A DNA stretch of 64,000 nucleotides, taken from assembly GCA_947561585.1 (NCBI GenBank), contig CANNZV010000338.1, positions 273,417 through 337,416 on the forward strand. The letters are read 5' to 3'. Below, piece by piece: positions 35,731 through 49,600 of this stretch (position 1 is the stretch's first letter; every line of letters starts with the position of its first letter). A model generated the notes under the pieces. The model saw only the letters and a program-made list of their open reading frames with translations. It was not told where the DNA came from and did no database searches. Origin of the DNA: Caprella mutica. Taxonomy: Eukaryota > Arthropoda > Malacostraca > Amphipoda > Caprellidae. Made by a program: the position numbers and the translations under genes.

Positions 35731-38700
35731 ATAACTTTACTGCAATCATCAAACTATAGATAAAGTGAAATTTGATTTTCCAATTTTTAATTTTTCACCT
35801 GCATCGGACATCCATAAGCAAGTTGAAAAATAGTCTATCTAACGAACGTAGATTAAAATGTACTTCACAAAGAACGAAGCGAAAAAACACTACCTAGCTT
35901 TATGGTTTGAGCGACAGAACTTCTGATTGAGTCTGCAACTAAAATTGAAGAGTCTACAATATTTCAGCTAAAAAGAAATTGGACAAAATAATTGAACAGT
36001 CTCTATCTTTCGACTCTCGTAAAATCATACACAAAAACCATATCGAGTGTTCCTTATAAACTAATTAACATCAGTAAACTCAAACCATGTGTGCACAATC
36101 TTGAAATTTAGACCAATAACCATACATCATCTTCATGATTTCCATACAAGAAATCTAATGACATGTGCTATCAGAATCTATAATGAATATTCGATACAGC
36201 CGATGATCAGAAGAATCTATAGGGATGTCTTAACACATCGCGAAGGATTCAATTCCAGCATCATTAACAGTGCACCAGGAGCAGAATTATAGGAGATAAT
36301 CATATCATTACGGCCCCAATTTTTAAGTAGCTTAAACAGATAAGATTACTCCGCTGAAGCATGTAACAGCGTAAAAAATCGATGGTGTTCCCGCAGGCTA
36401 CGTTCGCTAGGTAGCATTCAAATATGTTTTGTATATAATTGAGTATGTGTAAAAAAACCTATCAGGAACTTTTAAAGGGAGACTGGCATTTGAACAGAAA
36501 CCGTACACCCAAAAAATGTAAATGAGGATATGGTTTGGTAGGTATGTAAGAAAAGTTAGCTCATTACTTGGGACCTTTACTAGATTTTAAAGATTATAAT
36601 CTATATGTTTATCTGAGGCATTTACATTTGATAAAATTCAGAATCAAATTAAATATAAATATTTATATACGAATCATCTCTTCTAATACAAATAATAGAG
36701 CATTTATACTTAGATACATTTATCAGGTGCAAAATTATATGTTCAATATTGTACTTAAATAGGAAATTAGGAAGGAGTACAATTTTTTAGTATAAAAATA
36801 ATGGATTCAATATCACAGAAACTCTACAATGATAATTATGAAAATTAAAATTTTCAATATCAATGCGAATTACCCGGAAAATATTGTTTCATGAGGCAAT
36901 ACCATTATTGACTATATATATGTTGAGGCAATATTGAGACAATATTGTTACAAGAAACCTTGCTATCTGGGTTTCAAAAGTTTAAGTCATATAGATGGAG
37001 AAATTAATTAATTTAGATCTTTAAAATACCTCAGATGTTATTTTTTAGTTCGAGTGACAACCTTTGTAAAATGTATTTAGTTTTGCACTGATTTAGATAT
37101 TAAGAAAATGGAAAGTTGCCAAAGATCAGCTCTAATTAAATATTCTAATGAGCTCGTACTGTACTCGCTAACAACTAAATTATTCAAATGAGCCTAGATT
37201 TTATATCTTATATACTTGTAAACCTCATTAATATATCTGAATATCACAGCTACAATATTAAAAACTTGATTGGACGAATGGCTTCTCTAAAATAGGCTAT
37301 CGGATTCCTTAATGAATTCATATTTAGAAGATACTTATAATGCCTGAAGGAGTATAATGTAGCTGCTTGTGCTTTGAAATTTCAATAGGTAAAGTTTTAT
37401 TCGAATGACAAGCAAAATAGCTAATGCTAAATTGTTGACCCATGAATTTGGTGCCCATGCATCTAATTATAGAGACTGACTATATATTAACCACATGCAT
37501 GCTCTGTGCAAAGCCTTTCATAAAACTACTCTAATACTTATCTTGGCGGAATTTAAAACATATGTGTAAGCTTTTTCGAGAGTTACTTAAGCGTCTTTCC
37601 ATTAGCATTTAGATGGCTCTCACCCGCTTAATACTCGGCTCTTTTAGCAGTGTTTATATTGGTCATGCTGCACACTATTTGCAGTAATACCAACTTAACA
37701 TTCTCCTGCAGAATTAAGAAAGTCTTTTCATCAGAAATAATTCGCTATTAGTTTTGAATTATCGAGGTCTGATAAGTTTCATAATATATTTTAAAATTCC
37801 TTTTCTCATTTTGTAGAATGTGTATCAACTGGAAGAAAAATAGTGCCACATAATTTGAATAAAGTTTTCGAAATATATAAAAGGTTTCAAGAAAGAATAT
37901 TTTTATATCCTAGTACTCGGTTAGGTACACTGCACCGATGTGAAGAAAAGCATGATCATATTGCTAAAAAAGTTTGGAATTAATAGGTTTTAAAAATTAC
38001 TTTGAATGATTTGAGTTACAAAAAAACATAATAAGAAAAAAAAAACTAAGAACAGTTCGAGTACTGTAATTGGTAATCTAAATTTGTACTATATTTGGAC
38101 TTTGGTAATCAGTATCAAATTTCAAATAAGTGAGTTGGGATTAAATAAGGAAACAATTTAACTTTGACACTCATTGTGAAATAACAAAATAGAAATATAG
38201 ATATATATTCTCAACTCTAAATGGAAATAAGATGCAATGAAAAGAACTTGGAAACGGTGACAGAAATCCATTATTGGAACTATTGATACTTTAACTTATT
38301 TCTAACTAAACTAGCCCAATTCACTTCGAATGTATCATGTATCGATATAATTTAATAAATGCATCGTTTTACAGTATCGATACTCATCTCTGATGGCATG
38401 AAAAAGAGGCTTGAAAGAATGAAGCAAGAATAGTTTACCAAGGTTGGCTTCGTCGTCTCATAAACTATCAGTGTTACGACATGGGATGGGGTTTACCCCT
38501 CCACTCCCCCCCCCCTTCATGGGTTCTAATAATGTGTTGCATCGACTATAGCCATCAAGATACCAACTTATATGTTCATCTTTTTGGAGAGTGTTGTGAT
38601 ACATTATAATGAGGTTCTAGGGTGTAAAGACGCAGGTTTTCGTCCAAATGAAGATTTTACGTTAATTTATCTTTAAATTATTATTAATATACATGAATGA

Positions 38701-41472
38701 TGTAAATCAACATAATTTGATGAATTTCTCAAAGATGAATTTTGTATTACATTAAAAAAAAATCACTAGATATCCTTTCATTCTATGAATGGGGTAAACT
38801 TTCAATTACCAGATTAGAATTAAATATCGTGTGCTAATTTCAGTAAGTTATTAACATAAGATTATCAAAACAATAAAATATAATTTCTGTCCAAAAATCT
38901 ATTTTTTCATATTTTGCTGCGTTTTTCGAGCCGATTCAAAATTTCACCCTTACCCGATTACAATAAAATATTTAAAAATAAAGTTTTCAATCGAAAATAT
39001 CGAACTATTTTATTATATAAAAGCTTAGCAGTTTAAATTCTTTTGAAAAATATCAAAGTAGAAATAAAGTTTACTAAACTTAAATCATTTTGCTAGTTTA
39101 TAAATAGATAGTAAATATTATTAATACATAGAAATAAGGTAGACATAATTTTTCTGTCGATTCTAATTGATTTACAAAACAAATTGATAATCAAAATCTG
39201 AATAATTTCACACATGTAATCTAGTTAAAAATACTATATATTGAAATTACACTTAATAGTAAAATTATCTAGCATATAAATTAAATTATGTAAATCAATT
39301 AACTATAGTCAACCACAGTATTATACATATATACATATGAATAATATTTCAATAAAAAGTTAAATTATTGAAGAGGATCAGCCCTAAAATGGATGAAAAT
39401 ATTATAGAAATCTGATAAAATAAATGAGTTTGGCTTTATACAAGTTGATTTCAGTCAAACATAAAAAAAGACATGGAAAGATGTTTTCAATAATATGGAA
39501 TTGACATAAAGAATCCCCAAGTCACAATTCATTAGGAGATTCATTCATTTCAAGTAAAAGCATTAAAGCAACGTATGAAAGAGCTTAGGTACACCTGGGA
39601 ACATATGTTCATATGTCGTAAACGATATAGATTCTTCTGAATTTTCGTTTTTATATGAGTATAAGGTAGGTGCGCAGTGTACTATGCGAACTTTCATCTA
39701 GACAAATAGTAAATTAAGGCAAGATAATCACACTAATCTTGTGATAGATATTTATTTCTGTCACGGTACTCCAGTCACAAAATATGTAAATGAACAAACG
39801 CCCAAACTTTAGGGGCTCAGTAAAGTGCAAGGGAATTAAAATGATCATTAGAAATTAAAATAAAACAGCCGTAAATAGAGGATTCGGATGAATAAATTAC
39901 AGGCAATTAAGTTGAAGTCAATTCTTTGGTTTATTCTAATCATCAAAGTTCAAGTGTACCGTATGGAAATTAATTACACCGATATATTCCTCAATATTTT
40001 CCAATATGGCGGCCGTATTTTCTGTTGATTCCACAAAAGTCCGCTATAATTATGCTACCTAAAAGTACAGGTATTAGGATTTTTATCAGTCGCGAGATTA
40101 AATATACGAGGCGATACCTGGGTAATTTCATGTAGGTACGTGCATTAGTCGGGGCCATAAAGATATCAAGCAAGGATGCAAACAGTGTACTTATGTCCCA
40201 AGTTTTGAAGAGTGGCAAAGAATAGCTATTACCTCTCCAATTCAACCCACTAATAACGTATGGAAATGTGCCTGCATGAATTATGCTTAGCGGTATAATG
40301 TATTCAGTGGATAAATAAAGTGCAATATTGTGATGTAAGGCTTCCGTTAGAGTTAAAAATAATCTAACATAGCATTATGTAAAAATATATACTCATTAAG
40401 ATTCTGTCTCAGATTCAGATTATCATCCTATAATGATCACCTTTTTATCATATTTTTCAAAAATAGGTACACTTTAATTCCCATAGAACATCAAATAATA
40501 AAAGACTAATAATAGCTCAACTAATTTAAATCAATATTCAAATTCGTCTCTAGACTGAAATGTTCTACCAAAGATAGGTACTGAAGGCGCGTTCAACTCA
40601 ACCTTTTTTTAAGCAAATTATGTTAATTGCAAGCATCTGAGAGAGAATATTGCATAATTTTCAATGTTTGTCCGTTATAAGCTTTGATGTACGAGTAAAT
40701 TATGAACTTAGGTAAGAGGAAATAAGGAGTAACATTGTTCCAAGATGTTATTAGATAACTATCTAAGCTGCGTTGAAGTCTCCTTAATTTCAGTGTATAA
40801 AGTATATCGAATGTATGTGTGTGTGCAAAGTATATGCTATAAACAATATCATTATTTAATGGCATTACTACCTTGTTTTGCTTGCTTTTTTAAACTATAT
40901 AATTTTTTTCATTGCTATAAACACATTGTATGTATTTTCAACGACGTTTTGAAAAAATGTCTTGAAGTCGCAATCTATATATGGATAATGTCTGATATCG
41001 CAAGCAATAATTCAGCTGATAATGACAGAAAGAGTTGGGAAATATCTAAGCATCATAAAATACAGCGAATCTCAGAATATTAAAACATAGTTAGAGAATT
41101 GGCCAATCATTCTGTCAGTTTAATAATGATGAGTTGCAACTGAACTGAAGACTAAACTTTCTATGCAAAATATTGATCTTTTAACAATTCGAATTTTCTT
41201 AACATTCTTATGAAAAAACAGTTATTTAAAAGTTTGACAGTTTGATTGTCAGGTTTGTTCATATTTTGTATTCTGTAGATATAATAATACCGTTAAAGCA
41301 TGAGTCACAGTTAATTTCTATAGCAGGCGAAAGTTAGGCGAACTCTCGAATTTTGACTCTGAGGATCCATAGCAGGACTAGTATTATCAATCCCTAGTTA
41401 TCATGATGCAATAACGAGTCTACTACAATACAGAAAACTTGAACAGGAAGAGACATTAGTCTATCCAGATAA
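35731..41472. other. AT-rich non-coding stretch
   Basis: No gene that I can support. 36,860-36,960 has loose inverted AATATTGTTTC/GAGGCAATA motifs, and a C-run lies near 38,503-38,514. A minus ORF at 39,991-40,245 (hydrophobic C-terminal third, no motif) and opposed ORFs at 40,623-41,083 are not convincing. Confidence 0.45.
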
Positions 41473-41829
41473 TTATATATTGTGGACAATAAACCGGTCC
41501 ACCATGTGAAGCTTGAACTCCTCTCTCTCTCTCTTCCAGACGAAACCAGGAACACTAAACTTGAACAACTTGAAAACCTGTACAAGAAGAGAAGCAAGGT
41601 CGGGCAGTACGACAGCTAACTCAACAACAAGGTCATATCCACGTAATTCCTCAACCAAAACAAAATAGCAGAATGTTGATTTGGCAGCAAATTCATTCAT
41701 GCGACAATGCAGATAGAGAGGAAAGTCAGTTTGGGCAATGAAATGGCTATTGTCATCTATAGGCAGGGTATTTATTCTACAGACACGTGGGTCTTGTTGT
41801 TGAGAGATTATTGCATATAGGTTTATTAT
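41473..41829 (-). CDS. Unrecognised open frame of 118 codons
   Basis: The minus strand is open from after a TAA (41830-41832) to the stop at 41473. The first ATG is at 41,700. The sequence includes DDNSHFIAQTDFPLYLHCRM and GYDLVVELAVVLPDLASLLV, a plausible protein composition. A CT/AG dinucleotide tract (41,518-41,540) is translated as KRERE near the end, which is typical of chance extension through a microsatellite. I recognise no domain. Possible exon or relic. Confidence 0.2.
   Translation of the reverse strand: MINLYAIISQQQDPRVCRINTLPIDDNSHFIAQTDFPLYLHCRMNEFAAKSTFCYFVLVEELRGYDLVVELAVVLPDLASLLVQVFKLFKFSVPGFVWKREREEFKLHMVDRFIVHNI
41518..41540. repeat. CT microsatellite
   Basis: CTCCTCTCTCTCTCTCTCTT-type dinucleotide run of about eight CT units. 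Confidence 0.85.
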
Positions 41830-41832
41830 TTA

Positions 41833-44500
41833 GGTAGAATGCATTATTGTAGATAGAATTTAACATTTGTTCATTATTTATTTTGGTAAAAATGACACGA
41901 TAAAACCAGGAAAATGACGAATGAAATGATTTTAGTCTGCACAGCCTTTTCAATTTGAAATCGATTACTTTTTTATATAAAAAGTAAAATATAGCTAAAG
42001 AACACAAATTACATAACTCTCTAAAAGATGGTGAAATATTATCCAAATTGTTACAAAGTCATTAGCTCATTCTTTTATGTCCATAAAACATCGTACAATT
42101 TCCCTCTACACATTCTAATTATCGTATTTTTATTGAATAGAAACCACCATCCCCACGAAACATCGCGAATTTCTCTCTCCGGCTTTCACACGTTCTTCTC
42201 TTTGGAATGATTCATAGAGGTTATTTATATGGCATTGTATATGTATTTTAAACTGGGTAAATCCTATATAAAATATACACCAATTGAGCTCACCAATAGA
42301 ATGTCTTGCATTAAAAAGTACATGTTTCAGACTCGGTACATGACGGGTTCTTTCTTGTTCAACACGATCTAATGAAGTATCTGCGCAAATTATTGCTCGA
42401 AATAATAGATGTTAAATAGTATCTTGTTGGCATAACTGAAGTAATTTCAGTTTCAATGGATAAATAAAAGATAATGGCGATGTGTCCTGGAAGATTTTTT
42501 TTACATTTTTTAATGAATAGAAAATTCTTTACGAGGAATAAGTACAGTTAACGACAAAAGTTTCTTTGACACTAAAAAGTTCATCCACTGACATCACGTT
42601 TGGATGAAGAGTATGATAGGTATGAGAAAAGTGTGAGATATTATAGTACCCGATGGTATGTTTATTTTAGAAGCAGCATGTATGGTTCTTATCGTGTCTT
42701 CAGATCTCCCTACAGCAATGCTGCATAATTGAAGGGTTTCATTCGGCCAGCATATATAGCCACGGGATCGCAGTTTCAGCTTTGCAGTTACAGCGAGTAT
42801 TGCGTGCAGCGAAAAGAATCCTTTTTTGTTTCTTATGATAATGAAATATGCAATATACTTTATTACGAACGTGTACGAATATTTATCACAGGCTATATGG
42901 ACAAATACTCAGGATGATTAAGATCAAATTCCCAATGCGCCAGCCCGAGACTACTATTATTTTGTGAAAGTTGTTATTGAGGTATCATTTCTCAGAATTC
43001 GTATCAGTTAATTCATTTCAAAATATTACCTCGATGTTATCATCAGCGAATTTTAAAAAATATCAAATTAAAAAAATCTTTTAAAGTCAGTGTATTGGTG
43101 GTACAAAATAATCCTCTGTTAGATCATTCTTCCATACATTTATTAATTAAATGTCGATCAGAAATATCGCGTGATAGATCATAGTGAAGACACCATAAAT
43201 TGACGGCATATATCTGCAGTAAAAACAATACACTACTAAATGGACGCAACATGAAAGGCGCCGACTGCTTCTAGAAACAGGCGTCTAAAGCCCAGGACTT
43301 CACCTCTGTAATTTATCTATTAAAACATTTCGACGAAATGGGTTGTGGAAATGTTTTTGCTTGTGACTCTCCAAGACTTTATGGTTTTGAATTGGTATGT
43401 TTCTCACATTCTCATTAATTAGGGCTATACAGACTCTGCTTTATAAGGAGAGCAAAATAACCAATGCCATATGTCCAGTGTCCACCAAGGAGAAAAAGAC
43501 TTTTAATTATCCTTCTCTTATACAATTTATTATATGATATATAGTTCTATTATTGGTGATAAAAGAAAACTAGTCGGACTATATAGGTTCCGTATGAGTC
43601 ACATCATTTGCATGGTATCACCCACTTACATTATATTCATGTATCATTTAGTATAAATCGCTCCGGGGTGTATTCCTAATATTTATTCGAAGAGAAAGTT
43701 GAACGTGACTGCGTATAGAGTTTTTAAATTTCTTCCTATTCTTTACGTTCCCGTGATGCAATGATTGGAGTATTATAATCAATATTAAATTAGAGATATG
43801 TTTTTTAATACTGAAAATGAACTTATTCATACTTAGTTATTTCAAATAATAGAATAAATTATTAGATATAAAGGTTCTTAGATCATTCGGTTTGTAAAGG
43901 AAATACTTTTTCAGTGACTAAAGAAACGCTGAATCATCAAACTATTTTATTATCACTAGCTATCTGTTTCTAACACCAAATGTAATAAAAACAAATATCA
44001 CCAATTAAAACACAGACCGTTGGGAGGAGAGCTAACTTAACTCTTCTTCGTATCTGACCTGAATAGCAATATGATGATTATCACAAGTACTTCTTTCAGT
44101 ACGGACGTTCCTTCTAAATATCTATCTGTGTATTAACAGTCAAACTAACCTGAATCATATTACTTTCAAATCCTAAAATTAAAATAAAATTTTTAAACAA
44201 CATTTCTCTCAAATTATTATGGGTGTGTCATTTTCTTCCAATCTATACTTTTTAAATTTTACATTCAAAAGTCAACTCTGAATGTCTATTAAATGAATTG
44301 AGGAGTTTTATTAATTGGGAGGATGGTAGTTGGTATATAAATGGTGTAAAGGTTGAAGAACTGAAGGAAGTTTCAGAGACGAATCAACCAAAAACAACAT
44401 TATTAACTCTCAGAGTGTCCCCTGATACGTACGTGATGGTACTAACCAATATCGCTTCTTGCCTCAAGGTTATAGTCACTACAAACACTTACGATTCAGC
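41833..44500. other. AT-rich non-coding stretch
   Basis: Short ORFs only. A plus-strand frame at 44,298-44,516 (contains INWEDGSWYINGVKVEELKE) is protein-like but runs straight into the 24-bp array, and I recognise no family. Confidence 0.45.
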
Positions 44501-44666
44501 GGCACAGATTAGTTAGTCTTGTGCTGCACAGATTAGTTAGTCTTGTGCTGCACAGATTAGTTAGTCTGGTGCGGCACAGATTAGTTAGTCTGGTGCGGCA
44601 CAGATTAGTTAGTCTGGTGCGGCACAGATTAGTTAGTCTGGTGCGTCACAGATTAGTTAGTCTCTC
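44501..44666. repeat. 24-bp minisatellite, 7 copies
   Basis: The unit GGCACAGATTAGTTAGTCTG plus GTGC starts at 44501, 44525, 44549, 44573, 44597, 44621 and 44645. The first units have TTGTGCT where later ones have TGGTGCG. A plus-strand frame with an 8-residue HRLVSLVR repeat is a by-product of the 24-bp period. Confidence 0.95.
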
Positions 44667-44679
44667 TTTGAATAACAAG

Positions 44680-44779
44680 GACAATTGGGCCCCACGACAA
44701 TTGGACCACACGACAATTGGGCCCCGGACAATTGGGCCTCACGACAATTGGGCCCCGAACAATTGGGCTCAATTGTCAG
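44680..44779. repeat. 16-bp GC-rich repeat, about 6 copies
   Basis: GACAATTGGGCCCCAC recurs about six times with a 15-16-bp period. Each unit joins two palindromic hexamers, CAATTG and GGGCCC. The last copy turns around (GGGCTCAATTGTC), giving a small inverted end. Confidence 0.9.
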
Positions 44780-45684
44780 TTCACTGTGTTTTGAATAGCA
44801 GGGAGCAAGACCGTGATAAGAGATAGTTATTTCCCAGACAGAAAATTATAATATCTGACTATTAGTCTTCGATTATAATAAATGGTAAAAAGATCTGCGA
44901 CAAATAATGATTCGATGAAAATCGAAATATCAAAATTTAAAAGATTAACCGTTTTTCGTCGAACAAATTTAACGAAATTACCCGACGGACGATATTGTCT
45001 GAAATTCCGATATCGTAGGGTAAAACACGATCACTATTTACTGTAATTGGCAATAATGTACGAATAGCGTGATCAGATATTATTAAATGTTTATTTAAAG
45101 CATACAGGAATAAATAATTGAAAATGTAGAGCATACTAAGCACCATTATAGGATAACTGATCTTAGATAAAAAAAATCTTTTTTAGATATAGACAAACAA
45201 TAAGATATAGCTAGCGTGTTTGCACGTTAAATGTAACGGGTTTTAAAGTAACAATAAATGAATAATAATATTATTAATGTAATTATGTGCTTTAGATTTT
45301 AGCGGGGCTTTATAATTCAATATTTACAAAATTGTAGGTTATATTTTGGGCAGAGTAATAATTTATGCCTAGCTACATTTGAGTACAGGTGAATTATATA
45401 GAGTATGTTTTTACTTATTTAACACTTATTATAATTGTAAATGGGGTAGACGAGTATGATTTGAAAACAAATCTAAAAATTAAAATATTAAAACTCATAA
45501 CTAACGTAATACTAATAATTCTTCACGTAACTATATTCTGAAACAAATACAAATATTAAATTTGAATATATTTAATTTCAAAACATATAATTAATTCAAA
45601 ATTAGCAATTTATAAATATGTACCATATAATAAATAAACTAATAATCATTTTCCAAAGTATTTTAATGTAAAAGACAAATTAGT
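44780..45684. other. AT-rich non-coding stretch
   Basis: I see no gene, RNA or repeat that I can support here. Confidence 0.5.
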
Positions 45685-45764
45685 GGAATAAAGTATGGTA
45701 AAGAGACTATCTAATATTTTTGAGTATAGGATCTAAGTGGGAGATAGATTCTTTACCCGATAGG
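45685..45764. mobile_element. One-unit relative of the 29.4-kb array element
   Basis: Left GGTAAAGAGACTATCTAATA, a TTTTTGAGTATAGGATCTAA core and right GTGGGAGATAGATTCTTTAC form an inverted-repeat element. The single internal unit (AAAGAGACTATCTAATATTTTT, then GAGTATAGG) corresponds to the 26-bp unit at 29.4 kb, and ATCTAAGTGG equals its array-end junction TCTAAGTGG. GTTTACCCTATTC at about 45,798 may be part of a longer right end. Confidence 0.6.
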
Positions 45765-46452
45765 ACTGAAGGAAATTCACAAAATGTTAGCTAAATCGTT
45801 TACCCTATTCAAATAACTAATGGTTATTGTTTACCAAATATGATCATCACAGATAAAATCATACAATATATCTATCTTATAATTGGCATTCTGGATAACA
45901 TTACAAAATAAACTGCATAGTTATCTTTAAAGGAATCAATTAAAATAGAGTCTGATCTCGTTTAATTTTTCCATAATAATGATTTAAATGTACTTATTCA
46001 TCTTTCAAGGACTTTCTGTCATATATTAAAATTATAATAAATTTTGAATTAACCATTTAACATTTTCTATTTTATGAACATGATTTAATCTAATTTAAGA
46101 CTGTTTATGGTCACCTTATTATACTATTTTAATGGCGAAACTGATATTATTATTCAGACTCAAATCCTTCGTATAAATATAATGAGGCAAACTTAAAATT
46201 AGCAGATACCATCTCAAAAGAATTAATTAAAATAAACATAGGCAATAGGCATATCCAGTGACTGAAAATACAATTCTCAAATTTATTCCTATTGTAAAAA
46301 AATAGATTCCCCAGCAACTCTATATGAATATTCCCTTGATATAAGATACTGTTACTATTCATAAAAATTACGTAGCAATATGCATTACCTAGCTTAATTT
46401 AATAAACATTTTGGATTAAATTACAATACTATCCCGTACTATAATATGGTAG

Positions 46453-46626
46453 AACTCCTCTATAGTGAATTTCGAGTCCTGAGTAAGAGAACTACCCCGT
46501 ATAGTAGTGACCAAATTTTCTTTAGTATGCCATAAAAAGTGCATTAGTTTTCTAAAACTGATAGCCATTCATGGCAGACTAAAGAGAATTTGTTCACTTT
46601 AGAGGCTACTCTACTATAGAGGAGTT
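46453..46626. mobile_element. MITE-like palindromic element, family 1 copy 3
   Basis: Clean terminal inverted repeats: AACTCCTCTATAG at the left and CTATAGAGGAGTT at the right. Inside are GAGTCCTGAGTAAGAGAACT, ACCCCGTATAG and the central AGTTTTCTAAAACTGAT. The right arm is shortened compared with copy 2 (TTCACTTTAGAGGCTACTC). Confidence 0.85.
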
Positions 46627-49600
46627 TTGCTGTACCGCTAATAGTCTTATTCTCATTACCTAGCTGTATACAATATATTTTTTGATTAAATTACGTATGA
46701 TGAAGTGTACTAATTATATTCTCGAAATATCTGTTTATATTGGTAAGTCGTCATTAAATGTTTTCTTAAAGGCAACAATTTAAAAGACTGATACTTTTTA
46801 TTGGTCATTTTAAAAGTAGCAGACTTTAAGAACTAAAAAATCAAGTGTGGTATTAAATAAACAAAACATTGAGCAAAAAGAAGAGTTTCAAGACCTTGTT
46901 GTCTGACCTAGTAGAATTCTTGTTAAACCTAGAATATGTGCAAAGTAAATAGATTATACAAGAAATTATTCTTAAAATAAGTTCTAATCAAATCAAATTC
47001 ATCAAACTTCAATTATTGAATATAAGTATTTTTTGTTTGCACCTGAATTTAATTGTCGTATCCACTATCCATGCTACTTAGGAAGATATCAAGTAACTTC
47101 TTTATCAAATTAATTATGTATGTTTATTTACCATACACTTTTATTAATCCTATCAAATGCAGAACCACTTTTAATACCCACCTGCAAGACTAATTCATAA
47201 TTCCAATAGCATATTTAGCAACCACATTAATGGGTAGTTTAAGATAAAATATTTTCCTAAGTCACATGCAGAAAATAGGTACATAATTCGTTTGCAGAGT
47301 CACAAACCATTTTTCGCAGACAATGATGCTCAAATCTGCTTAAAATGATGCCCAAGCAGCTCTTATTTACGATCTCTGAGCAAAGACTGGTGAGAATTAA
47401 AGTCAAATTATCGGCAATATCTCATCCCACTACGAGCTATCAAAAGAATTAGGCGAAAGAAATCAGACAAACTATCATCACTAATTGCAGGCTAAGGTTT
47501 CATCAAATAACTGATTTTATAAATAGACCACAAGAAACGAAGAAAATGCGGTGATTAATAACTACTCAAACAAATTATTATCTATCATTTCCTAGGATTT
47601 CATCTATATCAACCGGCTCGTCGATTGCGCTGCAAGACAGAAAGGACGCTTCGTGTATACAAATCAGTCTGAGCCATAAATAACACCAACAAAAAGGTAG
47701 GATGAATCCCTGGATATAAACTATTCAAAATTATCTGCATCGCAGTGGCACTTTCTCTTTTGGTTTCAGACTTTATGGATGAATAGTATTATCGCTGAGA
47801 ATTTTTAATGGTTTCTCTTGAATGGAATTAATCAGCTTTACAGTTGATTGCAAGCGTATAGGTTGCAAAGCCTTATTCATGGCAACATTTATATTCCTGC
47901 AACTATATATATTGACTGTCAGGCCATGTATGGTTATCATAATCTATGCGGCTTCGAATGCAAATATTATATGTACTTTTACATTGATTTGGTACACGTC
48001 CTACTTACAAGATTCGAGGGATAACACGCTGAGTATTTCGTCATAAGAAAAACATTTCAAGATAATTAGATATATCTTAAGATAGGATAGTTTTGTAGAA
48101 GATACCAAATAGTGACAACAAAATTGTAGCTTAATCGTAATTAATACTTTTTCGTATGAAAAATAAAGAGAATTACTCCGGTAAAACTACCATTGTAGAA
48201 AAACTACAACTGCATAGTAGACTCCCAGTAGTGCCAGACAAATACTCCCACTGTTTCATCCTGGAGGTCATCGACCCTAAACTCATTGAATAGAATGGCC
48301 TAATAACCCCAGAATAACGTTCCAATTCACCCAATTCCAAAGTGTGGTATCCAACTGGAGTTCCATTTAAGGCACTGCAGCATTCCAGCGTCCTGGGACA
48401 GTCGTGAGTTGGCTAGCAGTAAATTATCTTCACGGTTAGTTAGGTACAGTCCAAGGTTGCACAGGCGAATTGACACTTGCTGTTATGTTTCATGGCGTGA
48501 GGGTTGCAAATGATAGTCTATGGGCTCTTTATGTATCATCATCACAATTTATCGCTAATGATAGTTGAAGGGAAGAATATTTGAAATGTTCAAAGATATA
48601 AATCAGATTAGATATGGACTTTGAGGAATATTAGAGGTAACATCATTAATTCGAATATTAGAAGAATAATCATCAGTTCCATCCTTTAAAAAACATCATC
48701 TGATAGTTCTTTAACTAAAGACAAATAAGGACAGTCAACAGTTACACTCTTTAGATACAGGTAACCATCTAATACCCCCAAGAGATGATAATTTAGACAC
48801 CAAAACTTAATCAAAGTCTTCCCAATGTTGGCTGAAAATAACTGTTAAGTGTTCAATGTTGCTGAGAGATAACAGACAACTGCCTGTCTATTTTCCAGAA
48901 CAACAATAATGTGATACGTTAGAAATTAACGGTTCTTTCTTTGAGTTTTACAGAAATGAAGTTTATACTTTTCTCTTTCTAGAAAGATTGGTGAATCTTT
49001 TTGTGTTTAATACAAAATAAGAAGGAGAAATCGTTGATTCATAGTTTGAAAAAATCAATGAAAGCTAAAGCAAATAATTCATAGAATTAAAAAGTAGGAT
49101 ATGAGTGATCTTGAAGAGATTTATATAATGATGCACGTATTTTGCAAGTCCACTCTGCATGTTTTATAAAATTTATCTCGCATTTAAAAACGGCATTGAT
49201 TTATTCTTGCATAAAATTCAATTCATCTATCGGGACATTACCTAGGCAATAAAGCTCAAATGGAAGGCTAGATGAAATATGTTTCTGCAAGATATATGGC
49301 TGCTTTTAATGTCTGATAATTAAGAGGATGGTTTAAAAAGTTCGTATTGTGATAGCTTAGGTCACGAGTGTTGGCTATAAATCATCAGTAGGGTTCCTCA
49401 ACATCCCTCATAGCCTAACACAATGGCTCTTAAACGTATGGTCAGATCTATTTAATATTTACGAGGAAACTCGATATTCTGCACATTCGAACAGTCTCTC
49501 TTTAACTTTTGTAGTCATTTTGTCCTAATATTATTCGATGTGAGGAAATACAAAGATTGTTAAAACAATAATGCAAATAATAAAAATGCACCATTATATT

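Noticed and set aside
39991..40245. 84-codon minus ORF with a hydrophobic stretch
   Set aside because: No recognised motif, start or splice support; kept only as a mention in the surrounding stretch.
44521..44826. 101-codon plus ORF with HRLVSLVR repeats
   Set aside because: Translation of the 24-bp and 16-bp arrays.
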